Shown: piece after piece, positions 25,118 to 37,709 of the stretch
How positions within the stretch are numbered: position 1 is the first letter of the stretch
Layout of the letters: the number at the start of each line of letters is the position of its first letter
Source: Hyperoodon ampullatus
Taxonomy: Eukaryota; Chordata; Mammalia; Artiodactyla; Ziphiidae
Direction: 5' to 3'
NCBI GenBank assembly: GCA_949752795.1
Contig: OX457058.1
Location: 157,979,353-158,043,352, forward strand
Length of the DNA: 64,000 nt
Notes under the pieces: model-generated
What the model saw: only the letters and a program-made list of their open reading frames with translations
Databases searched by the model: none
Told to the model about the DNA's origin: nothing
Program-made: the position numbers and the translations under genes

Positions 25118-25334
25118 GGCTTCCCTGGTGGCGCAGTGGTTGAGAGTCCACCTGCCGATGCAGGGGACACGGGTTCGTGCCCTGGTCCGGGAAGATCCCA
25201 CATGCCGTGGAGCGGCTAGGACCATGAGCCATGGCCGCTGAGCCTGCGTCTCTGGAGCCTGTGCTCCGCAACGGGAGATGTCACAACAGTGAGAGGCCCG
25301 CATACCACAAAAAAAATTAAAATAATAAATAAAT
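25118..25334 (+). mobile_element. Short CHR-type SINE, 15-bp target duplication
   Basis: Complete short CHR body with an A-rich tail of AAATAAAT units. The direct repeat AAATAAATAACAGGG is at 25103-25117 and 25335-25349. Confidence 0.95.
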
Positions 25335-25349
25335 AAATAAATAACAGGG

Positions 25350-26080
25350 AACAACCTCAAGCACATTAGGATGGCTATTAACAAAAATACAGAAAACAAG
25401 TGCTGGGGAGGCTGCAGGGGAACTGAAACCCTGGTGCACTGGTGGTGGTTTGTAATAGTGGGCGGCCGCTATGGAGAAGAGTGTGGTAGTTCCTTAAAAA
25501 ATAAAAACAAAGGTACCATATGATCCAGCAATTCCATTTCTAGGCATATGCCTAAAAGAACTGAAATCAGGGTCTCAAAGAGATATATGCACACACCCAT
25601 GTTCAAAGCAGCATCATCCACAATAGCCAAAATGTGGAAGCAACTCAAGTGTTCATTGACAGATAAATGGATAAACCAAATGTGGTTTACACGTACAATG
25701 GAATATTATCCAGCCTTAAAAAGGAAGACATCCTTACACTTGCTACAACATGAGTGAATCTTGAAGGCCTTATGCTAAGTGAGATCCAATCACAAAAAGG
25801 CAAATACTGTATCATTCCACTTATATCAGGTATGTAGAATAGTCATATCCATAGAAACAGAAAATAGAATGGTAGTTGCCAGGGGCTGGGGGAAGGGGGA
25901 ATAGGTAGTTGTTTAATGGGTGTAGTTTCAGTTTTGTAAGATTAAAAGAGTTCTGTATTTGGTTGCACAACCACGTGAAGGTACATAACACTACTAAACT
26001 GAACACTTAAAAATGGATAAGATGGTAAATTTTAGGTTATATGTATTTCACAATTAAAAATAAACAAACAAATATAGAAT
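25350..26080 (+). repeat. L1 3' fragment (L1M-type)
   Basis: The end of ORF2 can be followed: 'aggatggctattaacaaaaata', 'ccatatgatccagcaattccatttctaggcatatgcc', 'gttcaaagcagcatcatccacaatagcc' and 'tacaatggaatattatccagcc'. A 3' UTR follows with '(g)ccaggggctggggg' at 25880 and an A-rich end near 26080. Decayed. Confidence 0.88.
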
Positions 26081-26259
26081 AAAAAATTTTTTAAATCTGC
26101 TAATACCACCTAGCACGAAAAATATAATGCTAAGTACTTTGTTGTATACTTCCAGAAATTTTTCTATGCATACATGTATGACCAAACACATATCAATTTC
26201 ATTTAAATTTTTAAACAAAAATTGGGTGTTATACATAGTATTTTATAGATTTTTTCAGT

Positions 26260-26283
26260 TTATATATATATATATATATATAT
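26260..26283 (+). repeat. (TA)n microsatellite
   Basis: About twelve TA units. Confidence 0.9.
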
Positions 26284-26479
26284 TTCTATATTTTTTTTCC
26301 ACAGATCACAGACAACTTTCCATGACAACGAATCTATATCCTCATTTTTAGCAAAGGCATAGTTCTCTGTAATTGATTAAAATAATTCCCTGTTGATAAT
26401 GGGATAACAATTAATATTTATTTTTAAATATTAACATCTCAGTGATGAGATGTTACTTCCATGATTAGGTTATAAAAAT

Positions 26480-26852
26480 TCTAACTTTCAATCCTGCTAG
26501 CATGTTCTCTCTTGCCTTCTCACTTGCTTGCTCTAATGAAGCAAGCTGCCATGTTGTGAGATGCTCTGTGGAGAAACCATGTGTCAAAGAAACAAAAGAG
26601 GCCTCTGACCAACAGGTCATGATGCTTGATGCTTCAGTCCATTAACCTAAAAGGAACTGAATGAGCAAGGAAGCAGATCCATTCCAGTCAAGGATTGAGA
26701 TGACTGCAGCCTGTGAGAGACCCAGAGCCAAACAACCCAGCTAAGCCATGCTTGCATTCCAAACCCACAGAAACTGTGAAATAATAAAAGCTTTAAGCCA
26801 CTGAGTTTGGGGAGATTTGTTATGCAGCCATAGATGACTAATGCAATTTTAA
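26480..26852 (+). repeat. MaLR-type LTR (MLT1-like)
   Basis: The 3' part has the MLT1 hallmark order 'cccacagaaactgtgaaataataaaag', 'taagccactgagtttgggg', 'tttgttatgcagccatagatgactaatgca'. A solo LTR remnant of an old ERVL-MaLR retrotransposon, with no coding part. Confidence 0.85.
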
Positions 26853-26999
26853 ATTGGTTTTCAAATAAATCCTCACCCAAGAAATAAAGAGTCTGATGAA
26901 GAAAAAAATATATATATTCTCCACTCCATCCACAAAATGTCTATCCATTTCATAGAATTTTGTTCTCCATTTCAAACTATTACAACCCCCCATTTCTTC

Positions 27000-27460
27000 C
27001 ATGGTAAAGGAATTTTAACTAGACACGTGGCTACAAAATACAACCAATACGTTTTCTGGCCTCTTCAGCTGCTAGCTGGCCATGTGACTTAAATTTTGGT
27101 AAATGGGATACATGCCTAAGTGTTGTGACAACTTCAAGAAATTATCCATAAAGGATAGCGCGTAGGCACCTTTTGCTCTCATACTCATTCCTTCCTCTGT
27201 CTTGCTGCCTAGTACACAGATGCTGCCATCTCCGACCATAAATCTGAGACCATAACAGCAGGAAAAACAAAAAGAGCATGACAGGAAGAGCCTGAAACTA
27301 TTACCTACTGTAGATCAGTACACACCACGTGGAACCCTGAACTCCCTACTTAAGACTTTCCCACAAGAAAGAAATAACTTAGTCTTTTTTTCCCAATCAC
27401 TATTATGTGGGGTTTTCAGTTATTTACGGCTGAAACTGATCTTAACTGACAAAGAGAAGC
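27000..27460 (+). repeat. Second MaLR-type LTR relic
   Basis: Ends 'ttatgtggggttttcagttatttacggctgaaactgatcttaactga', the typical end of MLT1/MST LTRs, and the preceding 400 bases fit LTR size. More diverged than the one at 26480. Confidence 0.65.
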
Positions 27461-27929
27461 ACTTAGTGGAAGGCAAAATGCTAAGCAAATACAACTACTG
27501 CCTTATACAACCATTGGAACATGGGAAAAGAGTCATATCCTGCTCTGTTTTAGTCAAGCCTGAAGAAAACTATAAGTAATAAAAAGTAATAAAAACTATA
27601 AGTAATAAAATGAATAGGCACTAAAGCTAGTCAGTATTGAGAAAAAATAAAACAGATACAAACTAGCATGATTAAAAGTGAAAAAACACAGAAAGTATTT
27701 TATGAATTTCAACAGTGGTAGAATTATAATCTGGTGGCCTGTAAGGCCACCAAAGTATCTTTATCGACCTAATCATCCAGACAGATCAATATGCTCAAAC
27801 TACTTTCCTTTTTCTACTGCTAAAACACTGATTCACCCAACTCCAACTAAGTCAGCAACAGCCAAGGACCTAAAATACACATTTCTATAACTCCAGTTTT
27901 CTCTTTATCTATTCTTTCTCGTCTATGTC

Positions 27930-28490
27930 TACATTACATTCTGTATCAGTTAGGGTACAGTCTAGGTTCTCTCAAAAAGATCAAACATACATCAGCTCAA
28001 ATAAGATTAGTATTGTATGTGTGCTCTCTCATCTTACAGCCCAGAAGAAAGCAGAACAAACTGGCAGGCCACTCTGCTCCCTGAGGTCATTCAGAGGTCC
28101 GGGTTCCTTCCATCTCTTGTTCCACCACCCCTAGGTAGTTATCCTCACCTGCCTGGTTTACACTGGGTTAGTGCAACATCCCCATTTAAACCCACATAAA
28201 GAGAAAGAAAGTCCCAGACAAGTGGATTTGTTTTCAAGGAGACAACCCAGAAGTTGCATGTACCACTTTTACTCACACTTAGTCACATGGTCACGACTTA
28301 GCCACACAGGAAAACTGAGACATGTCATCTCTACCTGAGTAATCACATGCCTAGATAAAACTGCCAGGGGTGTGGAGAGGGCTGATAAGGGGAGGAAGAT
28401 GCAGATCTGATACTAAAGGGAAGAAGAATCTCAATACAACGGGCCGATGAGAACTAACATAACTTCAACACACATATTATAATTTTAAGG
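27930..28490. repeat. Unclassified, repeat-like block
   Basis: Opens 'tctgtatcagttagggtacag', a phrase seen at the start of several old mammalian repeats, and continues moderately GC-rich to about 28490. I cannot name the family and see no exon in it. Confidence 0.35.
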
Positions 28491-28571
28491 TAAGCCACCT
28501 TTCATCCTTTTCTGGAAAAGAGTAAGATAAATGCTAATTCTCAGATGAAAGTATTAAAAAGAAGACATTTA

Positions 28572-28773
28572 GGGCTTCCCTGGTGGCGCAGTGGTTGAGA
28601 GTCCACCTGCCAGTGCAGGGGACATGGGTTCATGCCCCGGTCTGGGAAGATCCCACATGCCGTGGAGCGGCTGGGCCCGTGAGTCATGGCCGCTGAGCCT
28701 GCGCATCCAGAGCCTGTGCTCCGCAACGGGAGAGGCCACAACAGTGAGAGGCCCGCGTACCGCAAAAAAAAAG
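28572..28773 (+). mobile_element. Short CHR-type SINE, 13-bp target duplication
   Basis: Complete body and short A tail. The direct repeat AAGAAGACATTTA is at 28559-28571 and 28774-28786. Confidence 0.95.
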
Positions 28774-28829
28774 AAGAAGACATTTAAAATACTAGTTATA
28801 AAATTGAGCAGTATGTAACAAATTACAAA

Positions 28830-29150
28830 TGCACATAGACTTTAATCTTGTAAGTCCACTTCTAGAAATTTTTTCTACCAATTTACTTTCCCATGTGAAA
28901 AATGGTACATGTACAAGATCAATAATTACAGTTCTGTGTATAAAAGAAAAGATTTAAACCACCGAAATGTCCATCAATATAAGACTGGTTAAATAAATTT
29001 TGGGACATTCATTCAATAGAATGCTTTAAATACTAAAAGAAAGGAATTAGGAAGCTCATGAGAGGCTAATATGGAACAATCTCAAATCTCAAAAATATAT
29101 TAAGTGAAAAAGGCAATATACAGAACAGTGTGTTTATTAGGCTAACTGCT
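28830..29150 (+). repeat. L1M 3'-region fragment
   Basis: Shows 'aagtccacttctagaaatttt', 'aaatgtccatcaatataagactggttaaataaattttgg' and 'ttcaatagaatgctttaaata', the order of the end of L1M ORF2. Old copy. Confidence 0.75.
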
Positions 29151-29159
29151 AACAATTAA

Positions 29160-29840
29160 ATAACAAAAAAGGGAGAGCAGGAGAGGCCTCTTTCAGGGTA
29201 GTGACATTCAACAGGAGCCTTGAATGACAAAAGGGAGCTAGCCATGCAAAGAATTTGGGGAAATAAAAGTGAAGCCAGTGCAGAGATCATAAGGTAGGAA
29301 TGAGTTTGGCAAATTCAAGGGACATAGAAAAAGCCAGATAATGCAGGCAGTATAGGCTATGCTAAGGTATTTGAAAAAGAAAAAGCTCAGGTAGGATTTT
29401 AAAAAGCATGGGAGTAATTCACTGTGATGACAATTTTTAAAAATCACTTGGGGGAATTCCCTGGCAGTCCAGTGGTTAGGACTCTGCACTCTCACTGCTG
29501 AGGGCCCAGGTTCAATCCCTGGTCAGGGAACTAAAATCCCACAGGCTGTGTGGTGCGGCCAAAATATAAGAAATAAAATGAAAAATAATAAAATAAAATA
29601 AAAATCACTTGGTAACTGTCAGCACAGATATGGGCAATTGTAGGAGGTTAAGAGACCAAGTTCAATGCAGTCTACTGCAGTGAACTCAATAAAAGTAACT
29701 GAACAGAAGTATTAGGCAGATACAGATGGAATTGAGCAAGATTTCAGAAATAAAAAGGACAAGATTTGATAATGGATTGGAAGTGTGGTATGTAGAAAAA
29801 GATGTGGAGTGAATCCTAGGTGACCACTGGATGGATTGTG
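29160..29840 (+). repeat. L2 LINE fragment, split by a SINE
   Basis: The left part (29160-29437) has 'agcaggagaggcctctttcagggtagtgacattcaacaggagccttgaatg', the L2 pattern, and 'gtaggattttaaaaagcatggg'. The right part continues after the SINE at 29452-29598. Diverged. Confidence 0.65.
29452..29598 (+). mobile_element. CHR-related SINE ('cagtccagtggttaggac' type)
   Basis: Head GGGAATTCCCTGGCAGTCCAG with a B-box 'ggttcaatccctgg', a short body 'ggtgcggcc' and an A-rich tail. The 14-base direct repeat TAAAAATCACTTGG is at 29438-29451 and 29599-29612. A distinct older subfamily from the short CHR copies. Confidence 0.93.
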
Positions 29841-30175
29841 ATGCCCTTTCCTGAGACAGGGAGGACCAAAGCAAGAGCAAGTAAAAACAGTTCTAAACAG
29901 AATGGCCTGGACTTTGTACCTAAGGACACAGCATATATTTGTAACTTTTGAATGATAAGATAATTCCCAATAATAAAAATTATTTTAAGGACTGCATTTA
30001 TTATTGCCTCCTCACATTTACTTTCTATTTGTAAGACCTAAGGGAAAAATATTAACAACATCATCCAATACTAAAAAATTCATTTTTATCAGAGTACATA
30101 CCAATCAATCAAATTTACTACTAAAATATCAAAAAGTCCTGAATCTCTAAATTTAGTTATAAAAATAGCAAAATA

Positions 30176-30527
30176 GGGACTTCCCTGGTGGCGCAGTGGT
30201 TGAGAATCCATCTCCCAATGCAGGGGACACGGGTTCGAGCCCTGGCCCGGGAAGATAACACATGCCGCAGAGCAACTAAGCCCATGCGCTACAGCTCCTG
30301 GGCCTGAGCTCTGCAGCCCACAAGCCACAACTACTGAGCCCACGTGCGGCAACTACTGAAGCCGCATGCCTAGAGCCCGTGCTCCACAACGAGAGGCCCG
30401 CGCACCGCAGCGAAGAGTGGCCCCCACTCGCCGCAACCGGAGAGAGCCCGCATGCAGCAATGGAGATCCAACACAGCCAAAAATAAATAAATATATTTAT
30501 TAAATTAATTAATTAAATAAATAAATT
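30176..30527 (+). mobile_element. Long CHR-type SINE, 14-bp target duplication
   Basis: Starts GGGACTTCCCTGGTGGCGCA, keeps the long body with 'caagccacaactactgagcc' units and ends in AAATAAATA repeats. The direct repeat AAAATAGCAAAATA is at 30162-30175 and 30528-30541. Confidence 0.95.
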
Positions 30528-30541
30528 AAAATAGCAAAATA

Positions 30542-32480
30542 ACACAATAAAAATCAGAATACCTTTAAAGTTAGCATTTAATGAAAGGAGGTGAAACAAA
30601 AGCAAAAGCATTCTGTTTATAGTATTGTATTCTGGCTCTTCAATATGTTGATTCCTCAGATCTTTAATATCTGCTGGTTTAAAATCCATTCCAGTAAGTA
30701 TTTGTTATATATCCTGCTGTTGTAATCTGTGCAATAACTATCTGACTAAACTCAGTGTTGAGAAAGTTTTTAGAGTCGATTAATGATCAACTCTTCCAGA
30801 AGTAGCTGGACCCACGTTTACATTTTTAATTTAAATAGTGACCCTCCTACAGAAATCAAAATAAAATTGTCTTTTTCTTCCATAAATATGCACTCATATT
30901 ACATTCAAGCGGGTAAAGCCTAGATAACTAATAGACTAAAATTTCCCCTGTGGTATGAGGCACACAAAATATTGTTTATTATCACGATTGTTAACAGAAA
31001 ATATTTTCCATAGCATCATGCTATAAATAATTTCTCCCTTCCAATGGGCAGTTTGAAAACAAAACAAACAAAATTATGATTCCCAAAGGATTAACAAATT
31101 AAATCTTGGCGTGTTTGATAGGAATACTTTTTGCCCCTCAAAGAAAAATGTGTTCTATAAACTTTCAAGATGTATTTTAGTTACTGAGAAAATGCATGAT
31201 AAACAATTGCAATCTCAGAATAATGCACAATAATTCTGATTAACAGGAGTTACCAAAAGAAAGTGAAATTGGTGGGAGATAGGAGCACTCATTCATTTTT
31301 CTTTATATATTTGCACAATATTTAAAAGTTTTCCACAGTGAATGTGCATCACTTTGGTAATTTTATTTTAAACTTAAACCTGGAGGGGGGAACACAGCTG
31401 CAGCCTCTGAGAAGTTTAATGCTCAAACAACAAAACTGCATCTTCCCTGACAACATGCTATCATGAATTCACAAATACAACACAATATGTCAAACAGTTA
31501 CAAAATGTAAATGTTGACTTCAGTTGGAATAAGTGAGTCACAAAATCTATATTAAGCCTTGCACAGATTGAAAGTAAACATCATGTGGCCTTCAGAAGAC
31601 CTTCTAAAATTCCACAATATTATTTTTAAGTTTTGCATTAGGCAATTGTTTCTTAATCAGAACTACATACACCCATGTGAGGTTTGACATGCTCTCTGTA
31701 CAGTTATGAGAAAACCCTACTTTGAAAGCAAATTACAGAAAGCACAAAACAAGGTGTAACATCACAACTTGATGCGAGGAACTAGCAGATGAACAATTCA
31801 ACCAAGTGCACAGTTAGGTATGTATGATTTTCCAGGTTTTGACAGCATAAAAAGATGTGCCCTGATGAGCTGGGCCCACTGGACAGTTGAGTAAACAAGC
31901 AAGTTGTACAAACCAATTACACCAAAGAGCTGAGCACTAGTGAGGTGTGACATCTATGGAATAGCTGTGCAATCATAGCTTTTATCTGATGTGGGATAAT
32001 TCTTGATGCACAGTAATGATGAGAGAACTCAGGCTTTCTTTGAATTCAGCTGCTAAGATTGAACTCAGTGATTATATTTTAGACCCACATTAACACTCTA
32101 GACTATATAGACAGTACTTACTAATTTTACTTGCTATATGAAAGAAATATAAATGAAGTAGCTCAGGTTCTCTTCTAAAAGTGGCAAAAGGTGAAACTTA
32201 AAAAATGTAACGTGCATTATGCAAATTAGCATTTCAAACTCCCCAAACTCAAACTATCCCACCTATCTAACAATGTCAAAAACCAGCATGACCACTGGAT
32301 ATGTCCACGGCTTAGTCAGATCTATAAGGATCTCAGCAGAACATTGAAGACATCTGAGTTTGGATCAAAGCCCTCGACACAAGCATGCTCACGAGTTGTA
32401 TACTTATGTAGCAAGTAATAGAAGCCTCATACAAGTGCATTAAGAATCACAAACATAGTAATGGAATCTGATAGATATAA
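30542..32480. other. CEP128 intron, no repeat or gene seen
   Basis: About 1.9 kb with no recognisable mobile element, the longest such stretch in this intron, and no open frame of note. Moderately AT-rich. Confidence 0.5.
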
Positions 32481-33399
32481 AAAGATTCAGGGAGTTTCAC
32501 TTCTAAAAATGACAGACTAGATAATTCAGACCAATCCTTCCACTGAAAATAACTTAAATGGCAAGAAATAATACTTTAAATATCTGTTTTAAGGCATTGG
32601 AAAGCTAAAGAGATAAAGACATATGAGACCAAGATGCAAGAGAATAAAGAAACCCAAAGAGGTCAGTCTATCATTTCTCTCTCAAATATCAGCCTATTTC
32701 AGAAAAGGCAGCAGAGACACTGAGAAGCTGAATAGTTTTTCAACAGATGCATAGGGTTAAAGAGGAAAAACAAGCTGAGAGCCCTTCTCAGGAAGGGGGT
32801 CCCTGGTTAAACTTCTCCATCCCCACATCCCAGACTGTGGGATGGAATCCTGAAGGACTTTACACTAGCAGGAAGGATGAATCAGAAATAGTTGAAACCT
32901 GGCACTAAAGTTTAACACTGAAATATCTCAACAATAAATGATAAGGTAATTCACGAGTGCTATGGCCCCTAATCTAATCTGTAACCAAAAGGAAACATGT
33001 CCTTTCATACATAATAATTATCAAATTATCTATGCAAGTTTACTTTGAAGAGAAAGAAATAGTTTCTGTCATCAAAAATAACTAGACAATCAAAAGTAAA
33101 CAGAAGGCAAAAACAATGTGATCAAAATCCCAGGAAAATAAGACATAATAGAAACAGACCTATAGAAGATCTAGATGATGGAGTTATGAGACACAGATAC
33201 ACAGTTTGAGGATTAGAACTACAAAGTAAAAAGAAAAGAAATAAAAATTCTAGAAACGAAATATGTAATAACTGAAAATAAAAATCAGTGGGTGGTTTTA
33301 ATAGATTTGATTCAGCTGAAGAAAGGAACTAAATGAAAGGTCAGAAGAAAACATTCCAAATGAAGAATGGAGAAACAAATTTTAAAAATTATAAAAATG

Positions 33400-33606
33400 G
33401 GGCTTCCCTGGTGGCACAGTGGTTGAGAGTCCGCCTGCCGATGCAGGGGACACGGGTTCATGCCCCAGTCTGGGAAGATCCCACATGCTGCGGAGCGGCT
33501 GGGCCCTTGAGCCATGGCCGCTGAGCCTGTGCGTCCGGAGCCTGTGCTCCGCAACGGGAGAGGCCACAACAGTGAGAGGCCCGTGTACCGCAAAAAAAAA
33601 AAAAAA
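33400..33606 (+). mobile_element. Short CHR-type SINE, 16-bp target duplication
   Basis: Complete body with a pure A tail. The direct repeat AAAAATTATAAAAATG is at 33384-33399 and 33607-33622. Only about 300 bases from the next SINE. Confidence 0.95.
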
Positions 33607-33902
33607 AAAAATTATAAAAATGAACATAGAAAGGATCTGTCACCAAAAGATCCACTCTAAATAAAATTCTAAATGGAAGTCTATCAGGTATATGCAGATT
33701 CACTCTAAAGGAAATTTTACAGTATGTTCCTAAGGCATACATGGAATCTCAGAGATGTAGAAAGGAATAAAGAACATACAAAGAAATGCAAAACAAAGAA
33801 GAATAAATATAAGGGTAAATCTAAATGAACAATTACTCTATAAAATAATAATAGTGATGTCTTGTGTGGCTCGATTAAACATAGAATTAAAATACATGAT
33901 AG

Positions 33903-34115
33903 AGGGGCTTCCCTGGTGGCGCAGTGGTTGAGAGTCCGCCTGCCGATGCAGGGGACATGGGTTCGTGCCCCGGTTTGGGAAGATCCCACGTGCTGTGGAG
34001 CGGCTAGGCCCGTGAGCCATGGCCGCTGAGCCTGTGCGTCCGGAGCCTGTGCTCCGCAACGGGAGAGGCCACAATAGTGAGAGGCCCACGTACCACAAAA
34101 AAAAAAAAAAAAAAA
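33903..34115 (+). mobile_element. Short CHR-type SINE, 9-bp target duplication
   Basis: Complete body and A tail; the direct repeat ACATGATAG is at 33894-33902 and 34116-34124. Confidence 0.95.
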
Positions 34116-36530
34116 ACATGATAGTAAAAGAAAAGTGGAGAATGAGGTTAATGGAGTTAGAGTTTCTTAGATCCCTGCACTTGCTAGGAAGAGATTAAAG
34201 TGCTAATTTATACTAGATTTAATAAATCAAGGATGCATATTCTAATCCTTACATTAGCCATAGAAAGAATAAAAAAATAAGGTACAATTAGCAAGATAAT
34301 AAATATGAAAAATGGAAAAATGAAAACTAATAAATCCAAAGGACGGAAGAAAAAATTTAAAAAACAACAGAGGTGGAACCAGTAGAAAGCAAATAGTTAA
34401 GATGGTAGATTTATACAAACTAAATCAATATTTACATTAAATGTAATAGGGTAGATCTTCCAAATGAAAAACAAGGATAATTATATTTTTTAAATGTTAA
34501 ATGATACTCTATAAAATAGCATAAAAATATCAACTCCAAGGCATAAATCTTATAAACAATGTATTAAATAGAAGACCTCTGGATAAAAAACTATAAAAAA
34601 TTATTGGAGGGATTTGCTATGTTCATAATTGGAAAACTCAATATGTAAATATTTGTATTCTCTCCAAGTTGACCTACAGAAACAATGTAATCCAATCAAG
34701 ATCCCAGCAGGCTTTTAAACAATTTCATATTGATTCTAAAATGTAAACAGAAATGCAAAGAGTAAAAAACAAACAAGACAAGCTTGAAAAACAAAGTAAA
34801 AGGGCTTACTCTACAATATTACAACTTATCAGAAAGCAACAGTAATCAAGACAGTGTGATATGAGCACTGGGATAGATGTATTAACTAGATGACTGAACG
34901 AAGAGTCCAGTAACAGATGCCCGCACATATGAACATCTGATTTATGACCAAGACAGGACTGTAAAGTAGTGGAGAAAGGGTGGTAAGTGAAACTGAATCA
35001 ATTGGATATCCATATAAAATGTATGACCTCTACTTCACACCAGAAACAAATATCAATTCCAAGTACATACTAGATCTTAATGTGAAAGGTAATACACTAT
35101 CCTTCTAGAAGATTATATAAGGGAATATTTTGATGATCTTAAGATGGGGAACAATTTCTCAAATAGGTCAAAAAAGCACTAACCACAAAAGAAAAGATGG
35201 AAAATGAACTAAATTAAATTTTAACAAAGGTTCCATTAAGAGAGTTTTAAAAATAAGAAGCAGCAGCTGTAGAATAGGAGACAATATTTGCAATACGGAT
35301 AACTGACAAAGTGCTTGTATACTAAATATATAAAAACCTCCCACAAATCAATAACAAAAAGACAATCAAGCCAGTAAAAAAGTGGGCAAAAGAAGCAAAC
35401 TGGCATTTCAAAAAAGAAAATAGCCAATAGCCGACAAACATATGAAAAGATGCTCATCATCATTAGTATTCATGAAAATGCCAATAAAACCATGCTGAGA
35501 TACTGTAAGCACTTAACATAATGGCTACTAATGAAAGACTAATAATACCAAGTCTTTGAAAAGCAACACAATTTCTCATATGCTGCTAGTAAGAGTGTAA
35601 ATTAGTGAAGCCACTTTGGACACCTGTTTATCAGTATCTACTAAACTGGAAGGCACCTAACAATTGCACTCCATGTTACATACCAACAGAAATGCAAACG
35701 TGCACTAAAACAATAAGATTGGTAGCAGTAGATTATGCGTAATAGCCCACAATTTGAAATAATTCAAATACCTATCATAAAATGTTAAAATATATTGCAG
35801 TATATCCATACAATGCAATACTAAGGAGCAATAAAAAATGAACAAACTGCAAGTACATGACACATCACCCAGAAATATCACAATCATGATCAGCAAAAGA
35901 AGTCAGACACAAAAAAAATGCCCTACATGGTTCCATTTATATAAAAAGTTCAAAACAGGCAAAATTAATCTATAGGTTTAAAAGTCAAAATAGTGGTCAG
36001 AAAAGGAGAAATTAGTGATTGGGAGGGGGAATAGGAGGCTTCTTGTGAACTGGCAGTGTTCTATTTCTAGATCTGGGTGGTGGTATCATGGGTGTGCTCA
36101 CCTTGTAATAATTCATCAAGCTATATATAATAATACATGTACTTTTCTATAGTACATTGTACCTCCAAACTTTTTAAATTAAAAATAAGAGAAAATAAGT
36201 TGATCTCTTTGAAAATAGAGCATATCCATCTCTTAGCATATGCAGCCAATAAATTCAAACTCCAAAATAAATTCAGCACATCTATGTAAGAAACTGTAAA
36301 CACAGTAACATCTGTAGAAAAATTACAACTGGAGAAAAATTATTTGCTTTTATTAGGAAACTCTCAATTTTAATAAAACAAGTTAAGAAAATTCTGCTAC
36401 TATCCCTTGTCTTACAAAATCAACGTTTTTGTGGTAAATGAATGAATACACATTGCTCCTGAAGCGGATAAGTTTGCAACGGTTTAGTGACAATTTCTAA
36501 CGATATTTTCCTCCTAAAAAAAGAAAAAGA

Positions 36531-36742
36531 GGGCCTCCCTGGTGGCGCAGTGGTTGAGAGTCCGCCTGCCGATGCAGGGGATACGGGTTCGTGCCCCGGT
36601 CTGGGAGGATCCCATATGCCGCGGAGCGGCTGGGCCCGTGAGCCATGGCCGCTGAGCCTGCGCATCCGGAGCCTGTGCTCCGCAACGGGAGAGACCACGG
36701 CAGTGAGAGGCCCGCGTACCGCAAAAAAAAAAAAAAAAAAAA
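36531..36742 (+). mobile_element. Short CHR-type SINE, 15-bp target duplication
   Basis: Very close to the short CHR consensus and so probably young. The A-rich direct repeat AAAAAAAGAAAAAGA is at 36516-36530 and about 36743-36757. It lies about 790 bases upstream of the CEP128 exon at 37426 on the minus strand's downstream side. Confidence 0.93.
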
Positions 36743-37353
36743 AAAAAAAGAAAAAGAACAACCTGATGATGCAAAGAAATGGACAATGTATGTACTTCAT
36801 TTTTTATTTTAATTCCATCAACAATAGTGATTTGATAAAAAGAAATCACTTAATAATGAGTGTCAACAATCTGAGTTTGAGATAATAAAACTCAAGAATT
36901 AGGGGTTTTTTTCAATCAACACCACGTCAAACAGGAAACAGAGAGCAAGGAGCTCTTTGCAGCAACGCTGATTACACGCTTCTGTGAGATGACCTGAAAA
37001 TACTTAATGGGGAGTGCTACAGAGTCACTACCAAAAAATTCTGTATTTCTCAAATATCATTTAATAAAAACCACAATATCACTGAGTCAATAAAATTTAA
37101 AATCTCTTTCAAATATTCATAACTCTAAAAATTAATTCTATCTCTAATATACTACCACTATAAATATTTCAAACTTAAATACCTAAAATTCATGAATATT
37201 TTATAAGAGGTGCAAGAACATATTTTTAGACAAAATGGCATATACTACCCAAAAAGTTAAAAAATCTAGTAAACTTCACTGTGATTACAACCAGCTCAAT
37301 CACTCTACCACCTGTGTATGAAATAAAACTTTCTATATATAAAGAGTTCTCAC

Positions 37354-37426
37354 CACTTCTTGTTTTGGGGTTTCATTAAGTTTTTCAGTCAGTTCTTCCA
37401 AAGCCCTTTTTGTTTCAGCATCGGAC
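37354..37426 (-). CDS. CEP128: CEP128 coding exon, start phase 2, end phase 0
   Basis: 73 bp exon. The acceptor is TATGTGCCTAG before base 37426; the donor is GTG|GTGAGA with GT at 37353-37352, a strong site. After one base completing Arg it encodes SDAETKRALEELTEKLNETP then KQEV. The sequence is strongly amphipathic coiled coil. TP replaces the AQ I remember from human, the one spot likely to weaken the helix. The next exon starts with a second Val, giving QEVVSDR across the junction as in the human protein. Confidence 0.95.
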
Positions 37427-37530
37427 CTAGGCACATAACAAAAAAAGAGTATTTTTAAGTTGGCTATTTGAGAAAATATACATAATTCGTGAAATTTACA
37501 ACATCATAATATGTTATTACATAATACTCT

Positions 37531-37706
37531 GCTGCAGTGGTTCTTAGACGTTAGCACACCTATGAGACACCTGGAGGACTTGTTGCAAACACAGTATCTA
37601 TCAGTAGATATGCAATGGAGCCCAAGAATGTACATCCCTACAAATTCCTAGGTGATGCTGATACTGACAATCTGGGGACTACACTTTGAGAAACAATGCT
37701 ATACTA
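37531..37706 (+). repeat. MER20-like hAT MITE
   Basis: Opens GCAGTGGTTCTTAGAC and ends 'ggggactacactttgagaaac', with 'gagacacctggaggacttgtt' and 'cctaggtgatgctgatactga' between: the MER20 order. It sits about 105 bases upstream (transcription sense) of the 37426 exon acceptor. Confidence 0.85.
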
Positions 37707-37709
37707 GAT

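Larger units (their letters stand above)
32480..36190 (+). repeat. Ancient L1M/HAL1-type LINE, carrying two young SINEs
   Basis: 32490-33390 looks like the 5'/ORF1 side of an old L1 or HAL1 ('atgacagactagataattcagaccaatccttccactgaaaa'). 34370-35930 follows ORF2 text ('ccaagttgacctacagaaacaatgtaatccaatcaagatcccagcagg', 'ctcatcatcattagtattcatg'). The end 35990-36190 is an L1M 3' UTR ('gatctgggtggtggtatcatgggtgtgctcacc'). It may be one broken element or two. Confidence 0.65.

Noticed and set aside
26480..27460. Possible endogenous retrovirus with coding genes
   Set aside because: Only LTR-type sequence is present; no gag, pol or env-like frame lies nearby.
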